Source of the DNA: Anaerolineae bacterium
GTDB taxonomy: Bacteria > Chloroflexota > Anaerolineae > 4572-78 > J111
Assembly: GCA_023382535.1 (NCBI GenBank)
Contig: JAHDWA010000020.1
Location: forward strand, 1 to 64,000
Reading direction: 5' to 3'
DNA: 64,000 nt
Position numbers and translations under genes: made by a program. Below, one piece after another: positions 40,877 through 49,453 of the stretch (position 1 is its first letter; every line of letters begins with the position of its first letter). The notes under the pieces are model-generated. The model searched no databases. It was not told the DNA's origin and saw only the letters and a list, made by a program, of their open reading frames with translations.

Positions 40877-43800
40877 ATGCTGCTGTTACCTTATGATAAA
40901 AATCGAATGAGCAGTTCATCAACCGCATCTGTAGCTGTATTAGATCAAAGTGGCGTCATCATGGCTGTCAACGCAACTTGGCTCTACCTGGCCCGCGAAA
41001 ATAAAGGTGCAAGCTTGCTATCAGCGGTTGGCGTGGGAGTAAATTACGTAGAGGTGTGCCGGCGTGCCGCCGCTGCTTTAGTAGAGGGCGCTCAGGAAGC
41101 GCTGCTGGGTCTGCAAGCCGTTTTGGAAGGTCGGGAAATCCTCTTTACCCTAAATTACCCCTCCCCTTCACCTGCCGGGGAGCGCTGGTATCAGATGACT
41201 GCGACTCGCTTGCCGGAGGAGTTGGGCAGGGTGGTCGTTTCGCATCTGGATATTACCACCAGCAAACAGACCCAGGAGCAGTCGTTATGGTCCGCGGTTG
41301 AAAAAGCGCAGGCAGAGGAGGCCCTCCGCCAGAGTGAAGCCCGCTTCCGGGCGCTGGCCAATGCAGCGCCCCACGTCGTCTGGACGGCGGCTCCCGATGG
41401 GACCATTACCTTTGCCAACCAGCGCTGGTTTGACTATGTTGGTATTACCCCCGCAGAAAATGCCCGCCGCTGGCCGGAGCTGGTGCTTCATCCCGACGAC
41501 CGGGAACGGTGTCTGGCTCAGTGGACTGAAGCCCTTCAAACCGGAACAGAATATGAAATCGAGGTTCGTAACCAACGCTATGATGGCCAATTTCGCTGGT
41601 TTCTCACCCGCGCGGTTCCCATGCGGAATGAAGCCGGTCAAATCGTCGCCTGGTTTGGCACCACCACCGACATCCACGATCTCAAGGAGACGGAGCGCAA
41701 GCTGCGCGAGCGCGAAGAGCAACTACGGGTCATCACCGATGCGGTGCCGGGCCTTATCGCCGAGGTGGACCAGGAGCAGCGCTACCAGTTTGTCAACGCC
41801 GCCTACGAAAAGTGGTTTGGCCAGCCACGGGAGCAAATTTTAGGCCGCACGATCCATGAGTTGAACGGTCCGGAGAGATATGAGCATGTGCGGCCTTATA
41901 TCGAGAAAGTAATGGCCGGCGAGCAGGTGACTTTTGAAAATACCTTCATTTACCCCGAGGATGACAAAACTGTGCTGGCTACCTATGTGCCGCGCCGGGG
42001 GACGGAGGGACAGGTCCTTGGCTTTTATATCATGGTCTTGGATATTACCCAGCGCAAGCGGGCTGAACAGGCCGAGCGTCTGCTGGCCGAGGCAGGTAAA
42101 GTTTTGGCCAGTTCATTGGATTATTCGGTGCGGCTCTCGCATGTGGCCGAGCTGGCTGTCCCTCTCCTGGCTGATTGGTGCGCCGTCACGCTGATCGAGG
42201 AAGATGGGGTGACGGTTCATAACGTGGCTGTAGCCCATTCCGACCCGGACAAATTGGCCCTGGCCCGCGAAATGCAGCGGCGCTACCCGGCCCGGCCGGA
42301 GGAACTGGCTAAACAAGCTCAACCCTGGCAGCATGGCCAGTCAGAGCTTTACCCGGAGATTACCGAGGCCATGCTCGAGGCCGGCGCCCAGGACGCCGAA
42401 CATTATCAATTCCTGCGCGATCTTCACTTGCGCTCGGCTATGGTCGTGCCCCTGGTCGCCCGTGAACGAGTCCTGGGAGTCATGCTCTTTGTCTGGGCCG
42501 AGTCGGGCCGCCGTTATGATGAGCAAGACCTGGCCCTGGCCGAAGAGTTGGCTCGCCGGGCCGCTGTTGCCCTGGATAACGCCCACGCCTATCAAGCTGA
42601 ACAACAAGCCCGCCAGGAGGCTGAAGAAGCCGCTGAACGGATTACGGGTTTGCAGGCCGTTACCGCCGCACTGTCCCAGGCCCTAACCCCGGGCGACGTG
42701 GTGGAAGTCATTATTCGGCATAGCGTCTCCGTGTTAGAGGCTACCGGAGGGGCGGTCATGCTTTTGACTGAGGATGGCGCTTCGCTTGAAATCCTGCGGG
42801 CTGTCGGTTACTCTGAGGCAGGGGTTAAACCATTTTTACGCTTCCCGGTGGCGGCCTCCATCCCGGCCAGCGAGGCCGTGCGTACCCGCCAGCCGGTCTG
42901 GATCACTTCCCATCACGATTTTGAAGCGCGTTACCCCCATCTGGCCCCCATCCGGCCTGCCGAGAGCCGAACCGAAGGTGTAGCGGTGGTGCCCCTGTTG
43001 CTGGAAGATCGCGTGCTGGGGGCCATTGCCATCAGTTTTACTGAGGTCCGGGAATATAGCCTGGAAGATGAAGAGTTTCTCCTAACCATTGCCAGCCAGT
43101 GCAGTCAGGCCCTGGAACGCGCCCGGTTGTACGAGGCCGAACAGAGCGCCCGGCTGGCAGCGGAAAAGGCGGCCGAACGGATTGCGAGTCTGCAGGCTGT
43201 CACCGTGGCCCTGTCCAGAGCGATTACCCCGACTCAGGTCGCCAGGGTGATTGTCCAGGCGTTAAAGATGATGGGGGCAGAGGCAGGCTTGATAGCCTTG
43301 CTGGACCCGCCAAGAGAACAACTGGAACGCCTGCATTACTTTGGGTACCCGCCCAGTTGGATGGCCCATTGGCGTTTTCTCCCTCTCTCCGAGCCGACGC
43401 CCCTCAGCGAGACCGTTCGCAGCGGCGTTCCTATTTTTATCGAGTCGGCGGAAATGTTAAAGGCTCGCTATCCCGAGCTGCCGAGGGAGGACTTGCTCGG
43501 TTACGAGGCTTTGGTGACGCTGCCCCTAAAACTGAGGCGGCGTACGTTGGGCGGGATTCGCTTGAGCTTTAGCCGGGTTCGCTCCTTCAGCGAGAATGAG
43601 CAGGCTTTTATGCTGACCCTCGCCCGCCAATGCGCCCAGGCCATTGAACGGGCCAGGCTCTACCACGCGGAGCGCCAGGCCCGGACCGAAGCTGAAGCGG
43701 CGCAGCAATCCCTGGCGCTTTTGGCCGAGATCCGGGAGCGGCACCGTCTGGCTCAGGAACTGCATGATAATGTGGCCCAGGCTTTGGGATATCTGAACTT

Positions 43801-44341
43801 AAAAGTAACTCTGACCCATGAGCTGCTCGAATCAAACCGGCTGGGGGAGGCCAGAGCCAATCTGCGCGAGTTGAAGCAAATTGTTAGCGAGACTTATACC
43901 GACATCCGCGGCGAAATTTTTAACCTCCGCACTGCCCCCTCGACAGAGATTAATTTCCTGGAAACCCTGCGCCAGTATATTGACAAGTATAGGCGGTTTT
44001 ATAAGCTGGATATCGAACTCGTCCTTGAAGACGATGAGTCGCATTTTGAATTTCCGGCTGATGCGGCTATTTCGCTGATCCGCACCATTCAAGAAGCTTT
44101 GATCAACGTGCGTAAGCACGCCCAGGTGAACAAAGCCCTCCTGCATCTTGGTTACCAGGCTGGCCAGGTACGGATCAAGGTCAAGGATGAAGGCCAGGGT
44201 TTCGATCTAACGACGGAAAAAGAAGCCAGCTTCGGCCTAAAAATAATGCGCGAGCGTATGGAAAGTATTGGCGGCCGCCTGGAAATTGGAAGTACGCCGG
44301 GTAAGGGCACCGAGGTGATTCTGCTTTACCAGCAGGGTTGA
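40877..44341 (+). CDS. Multi-PAS/GAF sensor histidine kinase, NarL type
   Basis: A protein of 1154 aa. In order: PAS-like (~15-130), PAS/PAC (~150-275; PDGTITFANQRWFDYVG), PAS (~285-395, ending VLDITQRKRAE), and GAF (~400-570). Two further GAF domains follow (~590-735 and ~760-905). The HisKA_3 motif RHRLAQELHDNVAQALGYLNLK has H963, and the HATPase shows QEALINVRKHA, DEGQGFDL and ASFGLKIMRERMESIGG. No membrane segment is seen, so it is cytoplasmic. It probably feeds LuxR-type regulators such as the one at 47653. The ribosome site before ATG 40877 is weak (GGAAGAAG), and the in-frame ATG 40907 has none. Confidence 0.9.
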   Translation: MLLLPYDKNRMSSSSTASVAVLDQSGVIMAVNATWLYLARENKGASLLSAVGVGVNYVEVCRRAAAALVEGAQEALLGLQAVLEGREILFTLNYPSPSPAGERWYQMTATRLPEELGRVVVSHLDITTSKQTQEQSLWSAVEKAQAEEALRQSEARFRALANAAPHVVWTAAPDGTITFANQRWFDYVGITPAENARRWPELVLHPDDRERCLAQWTEALQTGTEYEIEVRNQRYDGQFRWFLTRAVPMRNEAGQIVAWFGTTTDIHDLKETERKLREREEQLRVITDAVPGLIAEVDQEQRYQFVNAAYEKWFGQPREQILGRTIHELNGPERYEHVRPYIEKVMAGEQVTFENTFIYPEDDKTVLATYVPRRGTEGQVLGFYIMVLDITQRKRAEQAERLLAEAGKVLASSLDYSVRLSHVAELAVPLLADWCAVTLIEEDGVTVHNVAVAHSDPDKLALAREMQRRYPARPEELAKQAQPWQHGQSELYPEITEAMLEAGAQDAEHYQFLRDLHLRSAMVVPLVARERVLGVMLFVWAESGRRYDEQDLALAEELARRAAVALDNAHAYQAEQQARQEAEEAAERITGLQAVTAALSQALTPGDVVEVIIRHSVSVLEATGGAVMLLTEDGASLEILRAVGYSEAGVKPFLRFPVAASIPASEAVRTRQPVWITSHHDFEARYPHLAPIRPAESRTEGVAVVPLLLEDRVLGAIAISFTEVREYSLEDEEFLLTIASQCSQALERARLYEAEQSARLAAEKAAERIASLQAVTVALSRAITPTQVARVIVQALKMMGAEAGLIALLDPPREQLERLHYFGYPPSWMAHWRFLPLSEPTPLSETVRSGVPIFIESAEMLKARYPELPREDLLGYEALVTLPLKLRRRTLGGIRLSFSRVRSFSENEQAFMLTLARQCAQAIERARLYHAERQARTEAEAAQQSLALLAEIRERHRLAQELHDNVAQALGYLNLKVTLTHELLESNRLGEARANLRELKQIVSETYTDIRGEIFNLRTAPSTEINFLETLRQYIDKYRRFYKLDIELVLEDDESHFEFPADAAISLIRTIQEALINVRKHAQVNKALLHLGYQAGQVRIKVKDEGQGFDLTTEKEASFGLKIMRERMESIGGRLEIGSTPGKGTEVILLYQQG

Positions 44342-44350
44342 AGCCCTTCC

Positions 44351-45307
44351 TTACTGGAACTTCGGCAGGATTTCGCGCTGGTAAAAGCGGAAGAAGCCTT
44401 CCTGGTCTGGCCCGATTTGGTGGACATAAACGTAATCGTAGCCGGCATCAATAAACTTTTGCAGGCTGGCCAGGTGTCGCTGTGGGTCGGGGCCGCAGGT
44501 TACTTTTTCGGCGATGTCCGCTTCTTTAACCATTTTAGCTGCTTGTTCAAAGTGAGTTGGGGTGCGCAGTTCCTGGGTCAGCTCGCCGGTCAAGCCGGCG
44601 TTGGGCCAAATCCGGTGAGCAGTGCGCTGCGCCTCGGCCTCATCCTCGGCCCAGCAGACGGTCAATTGGCCGTAGCAGGGTTTGTTTTCTCCCCCCGCTT
44701 CCTGAAACTTTTGCACCAGTTCGGCCTTGGGTGAGGTGCTGATAAAGCCATCGCCCAGATAGCCTGCCGCTTCGGCGCTGCTCGGGCCGCTGCCTGCAAC
44801 CATGATCGGCGGGAGCGGTTCGGGCAGGGTGTAAATCCGGGCATCTTCAACGGTATAATATATCCCCCAGTAACTCTGGTTGCCGCCCTGCCACAGGAGG
44901 CGGATGACCTCGACGGCCTCTTCTAACATATCCAGGCGAATTTCATACGGCGGCCAGCGGTCGCCCAGAATATGCTCGTTCAGGTTTTCACCGGTGCCAA
45001 CCCCCAAAAAGAAACGGCCTGGCATCATCGCCGCGGCAGTGGCCGCAGCTTGAGCTATAATCGCCGGGTGAATCCGGATCATCGGGCAGGTAACACCTGT
45101 ACCCAGCCGCAAGCGTTGGGTGGCCTGGGCAATTCCCCCAATCACGCTCCAGACAAAGGGACTATGGCCCTGCTGGTCCACCCAGGGGTGAAAATGGTCC
45201 GAAATTAAAGCAAAGGAAAAACCGGCTTCTTCCGCCCGCTGCGCATAACGCACCAGGTCATTCGGCCGGTGTTCCTCACTGGAGAGGGCATAACCAATTT
45301 CAGTCAT
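44351..45307 (-). CDS. LLM-class F420-dependent oxidoreductase
   Basis: A 318-aa TIM-barrel protein of the luciferase-like family, close in pattern to the F420-dependent glucose-6-phosphate dehydrogenase group: MTEIGYALSSEEHRPNDLVRYAQRAEEAGFSFALISDHFHPWVDQQGHSPFVWSVIGGIA, RLRLGTGVTCPMIRIHPAIIAQAAAT and GRFFLGVGTGENLNEHI. It would use deazaflavin F420 for hydride transfer. The substrate is unknown. It is the last gene of the receiver-PP2C-Rieske operon, 19 bp after the Rieske gene. Confidence 0.9.
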   Translation of the reverse strand: MTEIGYALSSEEHRPNDLVRYAQRAEEAGFSFALISDHFHPWVDQQGHSPFVWSVIGGIAQATQRLRLGTGVTCPMIRIHPAIIAQAAATAAAMMPGRFFLGVGTGENLNEHILGDRWPPYEIRLDMLEEAVEVIRLLWQGGNQSYWGIYYTVEDARIYTLPEPLPPIMVAGSGPSSAEAAGYLGDGFISTSPKAELVQKFQEAGGENKPCYGQLTVCWAEDEAEAQRTAHRIWPNAGLTGELTQELRTPTHFEQAAKMVKEADIAEKVTCGPDPQRHLASLQKFIDAGYDYVYVHQIGPDQEGFFRFYQREILPKFQ

Positions 45308-45326
45308 TTAAGAATTTATCCTTTCC

Positions 45327-46211
45327 TTAATCAGAGGTAACGCGCACCTCAATTTGTCCGTTGTGGAAACGAGCTTCATAACAGGGCAGGGGATAGGTAC
45401 TTGGACCGTGCACTATGTGGCCCCCGCGTAAATCAAAAACACTATCATGCCAGGGGCACTGAACCTCTGTTCCATTAAAGGAGCCTTCGGCCAGGGGGCC
45501 TTTGGCGTGGGGGCAGATGGCGCTGACGGCGTAGACCTGCTGCCGGTCGCGGTAAAGCAGCACCGGCTGGCCCTCCACTTCGACAGCTTTTGGCTGCTGT
45601 TCGGGGAGGTCTGCCAGGGCCAGGACCGGGGTCCAGGCTTCGGGCTGTGACAGGCGTTCGCTCCGGTTGACGCCGACCCGTTTCCCAAAAACAAGATGCC
45701 CGCCGAGATAGGCCCCCAGAGTAATCAGAGCCAGCCCCAGGGCAGACCAGAACAAGCCCTGGCCGCGCTGCCCCTTCTTCCGCGCCCACAGCGACAGAAT
45801 AAACGTGCCCAGGCTGGCTTTGACTGCCAGGGCGTGGGCCAGGCCTGTCCCGGCCGCCGATTGGGGAATAGTGGAAAAGTCGGCCACGCCGCTGAGGGCC
45901 GTAGGCAGCGCCGCGACGATCCCTACCGCCGTTAAGGTGTCGGCTGCTTGTCGGGTCCGGCGTGAGGGAGAGCGCAGTGAAATCAGATCAAAGAGGGCGC
46001 CCAGGCTCCAGGCTCCAACCACAACATCCGTCAGCACAGGATGCAGTGGATGGCCCAGCCATGTGCCGTGTAACAGGTCGGCCAGCCGGCGGACGGGCTC
46101 GCCGCCTTGCAGCACCCACTTGTGAATAGTGCGGGCTAGCTGCTGGCCTGGCTTTTGCAGAGCAGAAGCCTGCTCAACATACCGGCTTAGCTCAAGGTTT
46201 AGCCGCTTCAT
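45327..46211 (-). CDS. DUF2231 membrane domain fused to a Rieske [2Fe-2S] domain
   Basis: About 294 aa. Four hydrophobic helices (~50-175, HPLHPVLTDVVVGAWSLGALFDLISL onwards, DUF2231 type) are followed by a C-terminal Rieske domain (~195-292). Its ligand motifs are CPHAKG and CPWH, one His and one Cys ligand in each. The Rieske part resembles small ferredoxin-like members and probably carries electrons at the membrane. ATG 46211 lies 5 bp after the PP2C stop. A GTG at 46223 overlapping PP2C is the alternative. Confidence 0.87.
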   Translation of the reverse strand: MKRLNLELSRYVEQASALQKPGQQLARTIHKWVLQGGEPVRRLADLLHGTWLGHPLHPVLTDVVVGAWSLGALFDLISLRSPSRRTRQAADTLTAVGIVAALPTALSGVADFSTIPQSAAGTGLAHALAVKASLGTFILSLWARKKGQRGQGLFWSALGLALITLGAYLGGHLVFGKRVGVNRSERLSQPEAWTPVLALADLPEQQPKAVEVEGQPVLLYRDRQQVYAVSAICPHAKGPLAEGSFNGTEVQCPWHDSVFDLRGGHIVHGPSTYPLPCYEARFHNGQIEVRVTSD

Positions 46212-46216
46212 TCCGG

Positions 46217-47038
46217 CTAACACTCGACGACCGGTTGGATGGCCACCACAATGGCGCTGATATTGTCTGAGCCATCGCGCTGCTTGGCTTCACCGACAAG
46301 CTGCTGGCACAAGTCGGCGGCGGTAAGTTCTTTAGCCAGGTGCTGCTCTAGTTCGTTGGGCTGCTCAAACGCTTTCCAGAGGCCATCCGAGCAAAGCAGC
46401 ATTTTATCCCCCGCCTGAATTTCCCAGGTATACACATCCACTTTGAGTTGGTCTTCAATCCCCAGCGCCCGTAAAATAACATGGCTCTGAGGATGGCGGG
46501 AAATTTTAGTTTGATCAATGACCCCTCCTTCGGCCAGGACGGCGGCCAAAGAGTGGTCCCGGGTAATCTGGACAAGGCTACCCTTGCGCCAGCCATAAAC
46601 CCGGCCATCGCCTGCATTTATAATGTAAGCGTTAGGGCCGTAAATGATCATCAAAGTCAGTGTAGTGCCCAGATCGGGCGTTCGATCGGCATGTTTTTGG
46701 GCATACCGGCGGATTTGTGTGTTGGCCTTGCCAACGGCAGTGGTTATCTTTTGGCGGAGGGTTGAAAGCGAAGGAACTGTCTGGTCATCATTTGAGATAA
46801 ATAAATCGGCCAGCTCGGCGGTAATCGTATCAACAGCAATCCGGCTGGCCATCTCACCCCCCTGATGGCCCCCCATGCCATCACAAACCAGAAACAAACC
46901 CACATTATTCCCGCTTGCGGTTTGGCCGGTTTGATGAAAAATAGTGTCTTGATTGACCGTCCGCCGTGTGCCCGGGTCGGTAAAGGCGGCGGACTCAAGT
47001 TGTAGGGTTTTTTCAGTTGCCTGGGCCATAGTTTCCAT
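46217..47038 (-). CDS. PP2C-family Ser/Thr protein phosphatase
   Basis: A 273-aa protein with TDPGTRRTVNQDTIF, LVCDGMGGHQGGEMAS, INAGDGRVYGWRKGSLVQITRDHS, LCSDGLWK and DNISAIVVAI, the metal-binding aspartates of PP2C. It is a Stp1/PrpC-like Mn/Mg-dependent phosphatase that reverses Hanks-type kinase phosphorylation. No partner kinase is in the window. GAGGAG precedes ATG 47038. It lies 71 bp after the pseudo-receiver gene, probably in the same transcript. Confidence 0.93.
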   Translation of the reverse strand: METMAQATEKTLQLESAAFTDPGTRRTVNQDTIFHQTGQTASGNNVGLFLVCDGMGGHQGGEMASRIAVDTITAELADLFISNDDQTVPSLSTLRQKITTAVGKANTQIRRYAQKHADRTPDLGTTLTLMIIYGPNAYIINAGDGRVYGWRKGSLVQITRDHSLAAVLAEGGVIDQTKISRHPQSHVILRALGIEDQLKVDVYTWEIQAGDKMLLCSDGLWKAFEQPNELEQHLAKELTAADLCQQLVGEAKQRDGSDNISAIVVAIQPVVEC

Positions 47039-47109
47039 AAACCCACTCCTCTCCGGCCTGGATTCAGAGAATTTTCACTGTTCGGTGGAAGTTTACGCGT
47101 TTGCCTGCC

Positions 47110-47475
47110 CTATGCTGCTAACTCAACAGGTACATGATTAGACTTAATGGCCGTAAATAAATCTTTTTCACCGGTGACTTTCATGCGAGTGGAATGGTAG
47201 ATAAAGAGATCATTATTTTCAAGGCTCAAGCCAATAACTTTGATCCCGGGTTTTGACTTCAAAAGGCGCATCTCTTCCAGGGCAAAATCGCTCATCCGGC
47301 CACTATCGCTGATAATAATGACATCAGGCCCCAGTACTTCCATTTGTTGGATGGCCTGGTCAATGTTGGTTTCTTCGCCAACAATTTCTACTTCGGCTTG
47401 ACAGGTGAGCAAGCTCTTAAGGCCGCGGCTAAACATTAAATTATCGGAAATAACAAAGACACGGATAGTATTCAC
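47110..47475 (-). CDS. Stand-alone degenerate receiver (pseudo-response regulator)
   Basis: A 121-aa protein with the NarL-type receiver fold (IRVFVISDNLMFSRGLKSLLTCQAEVEIVGEETNIDQAI). Only one acidic residue remains in the first loop (VISDN). The phosphoacceptor strand reads VIIISDSGR, and no lysine sits where GYxxK is expected (KVTGEKDL). No DNA-binding domain follows, because the protein stops at 121 aa. It is probably a protein-interaction module. It is the first gene of the operon leading to PP2C, Rieske and F420 genes. Confidence 0.82.
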   Translation of the reverse strand: MNTIRVFVISDNLMFSRGLKSLLTCQAEVEIVGEETNIDQAIQQMEVLGPDVIIISDSGRMSDFALEEMRLLKSKPGIKVIGLSLENNDLFIYHSTRMKVTGEKDLFTAIKSNHVPVELAA

Positions 47476-47510
47476 AGTATTACCAGAATAAACTTTAGAA
47501 TCTCGGCCTC

Positions 47511-47581
47511 ATTATATCCTTCCGTCAATATGATAACCACACTCACTTAGGCGGTTTTAAAGTAAAAAAAGAGCTATTTTT
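47511..47581 (-). promoter_or_regulatory. Bipartite stress-type promoter of the pseudo-receiver/PP2C operon
   Basis: Minus strand: A-box AAAAATAGCTC (47581-47571), 17 bp, operator CGCCTAAGTGAGTGTGGTTA (47553-47534), 17 bp, perfect -10 TATAAT (47516-47511). The A-box forms a small palindrome with TATTTTTCATAGCTC, and a distal site CTCAACTGGGTGAGTAGGTG lies at 47631-47612. Confidence 0.85.
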
Positions 47582-47652
47582 CATAGCTCTTTTGACGCCT
47601 TCTATTTTAACACCTACTCACCCAGTTGAGTGAGCAAATGGTGAGAGCAGTA

Positions 47653-48333
47653 TCATTCTTCTGAAGCAGTTGCTTCACCATCTTCTACTAACCCCTTCCG
47701 CACGGCGTGAACGGCAGCCTGGATCCGATTCTGGACGTGTAGTTTTTCCAAAATATTTCGCAGATGGATTTTTACGGTGTTCTCGGCGATATGCAACGTA
47801 TCGGCAATATCCTTGTTGCTGGCTCCTTTGACCACCTGTTCCAAAACCTGAACCTCCCGCGGCGTCAATTCATTGCCCGGCTCGGACGGCTTGGTTTCGT
47901 TTGGGGCGGGCTGTCCAAATTCGCGCAGAATTTTAGCCGCCATAATTCCGGAGATAGGAGCTTCGCCCTGGCGAACCTTATCCAGCATCTCATACAGTTG
48001 GGGCGGCTCCAAATTCTTTAGCAGGTAGCCTTTGGCTCCGTTCTTAATGGCTTCAAACAGGTGTTGATCGTCATCGGAGATTGTCAGCATAACGATTTCC
48101 ACCGACGGTATTTCCTGTTTAAGAAATTTTACGGTTTCAAGGCCGTCACGCCGGGGCATATTAACATCTAAGAGGACGACATCGGGGCGCGTCTCCTGAG
48201 CCATGGTCACCGCTTCAATACCATCACCTGCCTCACCCACTACCTGCATATCTGGCCGTGAAGAAATCAAAGAGGCTATACCCTTACGAAATAAAATATG
48301 ATCGTCCACCAACAGAATGCGCAACGGTTCCAT
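47653..48333 (-). CDS. NarL/LuxR-family response regulator
   Basis: A 226-aa protein with a canonical receiver (ILLVDDHILFRKG, phosphoacceptor D in VVLLDVNMPRRDG, Thr in VMLTISDDD, Lys in GYLLKN). The LuxR helix-turn-helix is LTPREVQVLEQVVKGASNKDIADTLHIAENTVKIHLRNIL. It is the best candidate partner for the NarL-type kinases in the window. ATG 48333 (MEPLRILLVDD) with AAGAAG upstream is chosen. The longer frame to 48372 would begin inside the -10 of the predicted promoter. Its own promoter carries the repeated operator without the A-box, consistent with autoregulation. Confidence 0.92.
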   Translation of the reverse strand: MEPLRILLVDDHILFRKGIASLISSRPDMQVVGEAGDGIEAVTMAQETRPDVVLLDVNMPRRDGLETVKFLKQEIPSVEIVMLTISDDDQHLFEAIKNGAKGYLLKNLEPPQLYEMLDKVRQGEAPISGIMAAKILREFGQPAPNETKPSEPGNELTPREVQVLEQVVKGASNKDIADTLHIAENTVKIHLRNILEKLHVQNRIQAAVHAVRKGLVEDGEATASEE

Positions 48334-48367
48334 ACTCTTCTTAAGCCTACTTCTCGCCTTTTCATCT

Positions 48368-48410
48368 ACCATAAATTAAAACTCCTTAAAGGTCAACACC
48401 CACTTGAGCA
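48368..48410 (-). promoter_or_regulatory. Stress-type promoter lacking the A-box, upstream of the NarL regulator
   Basis: Minus strand: operator TGCTCAAGTGGGTGTTGACC (48410-48391) with a near-consensus -35 TTGACC, 17 bp, -10 TATGGT (48373-48368). Where the A-box should be there is CAACTGGGCGA, part of another operator-like palindrome shared with the divergent promoter. Confidence 0.65.
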
Positions 48411-48479
48411 ATTTAGCGGAGATTAGCTCGCCCAGTTGGGTGATATTAATCAGGATTGAGTCCCTGGTAGGGTTATTTC

Positions 48480-48551
48480 TAAAATAGCCCTTTTTCTTTT
48501 AAGAAACCACCCAATTCAGTGTAGGCAATATAAGTCTATATGCGCTAAACT
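48480..48551 (+). promoter_or_regulatory. Bipartite stress-type promoter of the small membrane protein
   Basis: A-box TAAAATAGCCC (48480-48490), 17 bp, operator CACCCAATTCAGTGTAGGCA (48508-48527), 18 bp, -10 TAAACT (48546-48551). A distal palindrome CGCCCAGTTGGGTGAT lies at 48430-48445, shared with the divergent regulator. Confidence 0.78.
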
Positions 48552-48605
48552 GGGATACATAGTTGGGGAAACTTTTAAGAAAAAAAACGAGAAAGAGAAA
48601 CACCC

Positions 48606-49037
48606 ATGGCAGTCATGGAAATATTTCTACTGGTCATCCTGGCCTTAGCCTCAGTTTGGGATGCTTTTGCTACGGTGTACGGAACACTCCAGGTTTTAGG
48701 AAACGGCCCTTTTCAAATTGCCGCTGCTCTGCTTTTTAGCGGACTCATCCTGGGCTTTGTGCTCAATACCCGTCGCATTTTTATCTGGCGCGGTAACTTT
48801 TTTAGTGGATTACTGAAATTCTTTTGGTTTGTGGCTCTTTGTTATGATTTCTTGACTACATGGATTGCCAATAGAGAGATCATCGGCGCGGGCGAACGGA
48901 CGACCGTCCAGCTTCTTGTTTTAGCCGGATTAACCCTGTTGGTGAGTGGTTCGCCGATCCTGCTCTCCGGCTTATGGGCCAGGCGTTTCCCCAGAAATGA
49001 GCCGGAAGGAGAGCAGGTAACCACCGGTTATTCTTAG
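48606..49037 (+). CDS. Small four-helix membrane protein of unknown function
   Basis: A 143-aa protein with four hydrophobic segments: MEIFLLVILALASVWDAFATVYGTL, IAAALLFSGLILGFVLNTRRIFI, GLLKFFWFVALCYDFLTTWIA and VQLLVLAGLTLLVSGSPILLSGLWA. The C-terminus is polar. No family is recognised. The ribosome site is weak (GAGAAAGAG). A downstream in-frame ATG at 48615 is possible. It is the only gene of its unit. Confidence 0.72.
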   Translation: MAVMEIFLLVILALASVWDAFATVYGTLQVLGNGPFQIAAALLFSGLILGFVLNTRRIFIWRGNFFSGLLKFFWFVALCYDFLTTWIANREIIGAGERTTVQLLVLAGLTLLVSGSPILLSGLWARRFPRNEPEGEQVTTGYS

Positions 49038-49176
49038 ATCAACTCCCTTAGCAACTCCATAAAAAGCCTAATAAAAGAAGAGCCAGGAAAGATGGTCTTC
49101 TGGATGGCTTTACCCTCTCTAAAAATAAAAGAAAATATAAAGTAACCTTAGCTGAAGACTTTGATGAGGAAACGAC

Positions 49177-49389
49177 GTGACCCTACAAAACAGGATCTAT
49201 TCAGTGCTACAGGCAAGCAGCGAAACAAGTCACCTGACGAACCTTAAGGTTTACGGGCACGGGGGAGGCGTTACCCTCCTCGGCACCGTACCAAGTCATG
49301 ACGACCTTGTTCGCGTCTATGACCTTGTTAGAGAGGTGGATGGCGTTCATCTGCTAAAAATGATGCTGAGCCTGGAGAAAAGAGGTTGA
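49177..49389 (+). CDS. Short BON-like domain protein
   Basis: 70 aa, GTG start at 49177 with GAGGA upstream. TLQNRIYSVLQASSETSHLTNLKVYGHGGGVTLLGTVPSHDDLVRVYDLVREVDGVHLLKMMLSL follows the BON pattern of a helix, V-x-G-G-x-V-x-LxGTV, a helix and V-x-G-V. It would bind membranes or partners. It is smaller than the two-BON protein at 11785-12414. No clear promoter of the repeated type precedes it. Confidence 0.68.
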   Translation: MTLQNRIYSVLQASSETSHLTNLKVYGHGGGVTLLGTVPSHDDLVRVYDLVREVDGVHLLKMMLSLEKRG

Positions 49390-49453
49390 GCATTTGGGAT
49401 TTCTACCAGAATGATTAATCATTGGACGACCATTCTGGCACGCTGGCTTGAGC

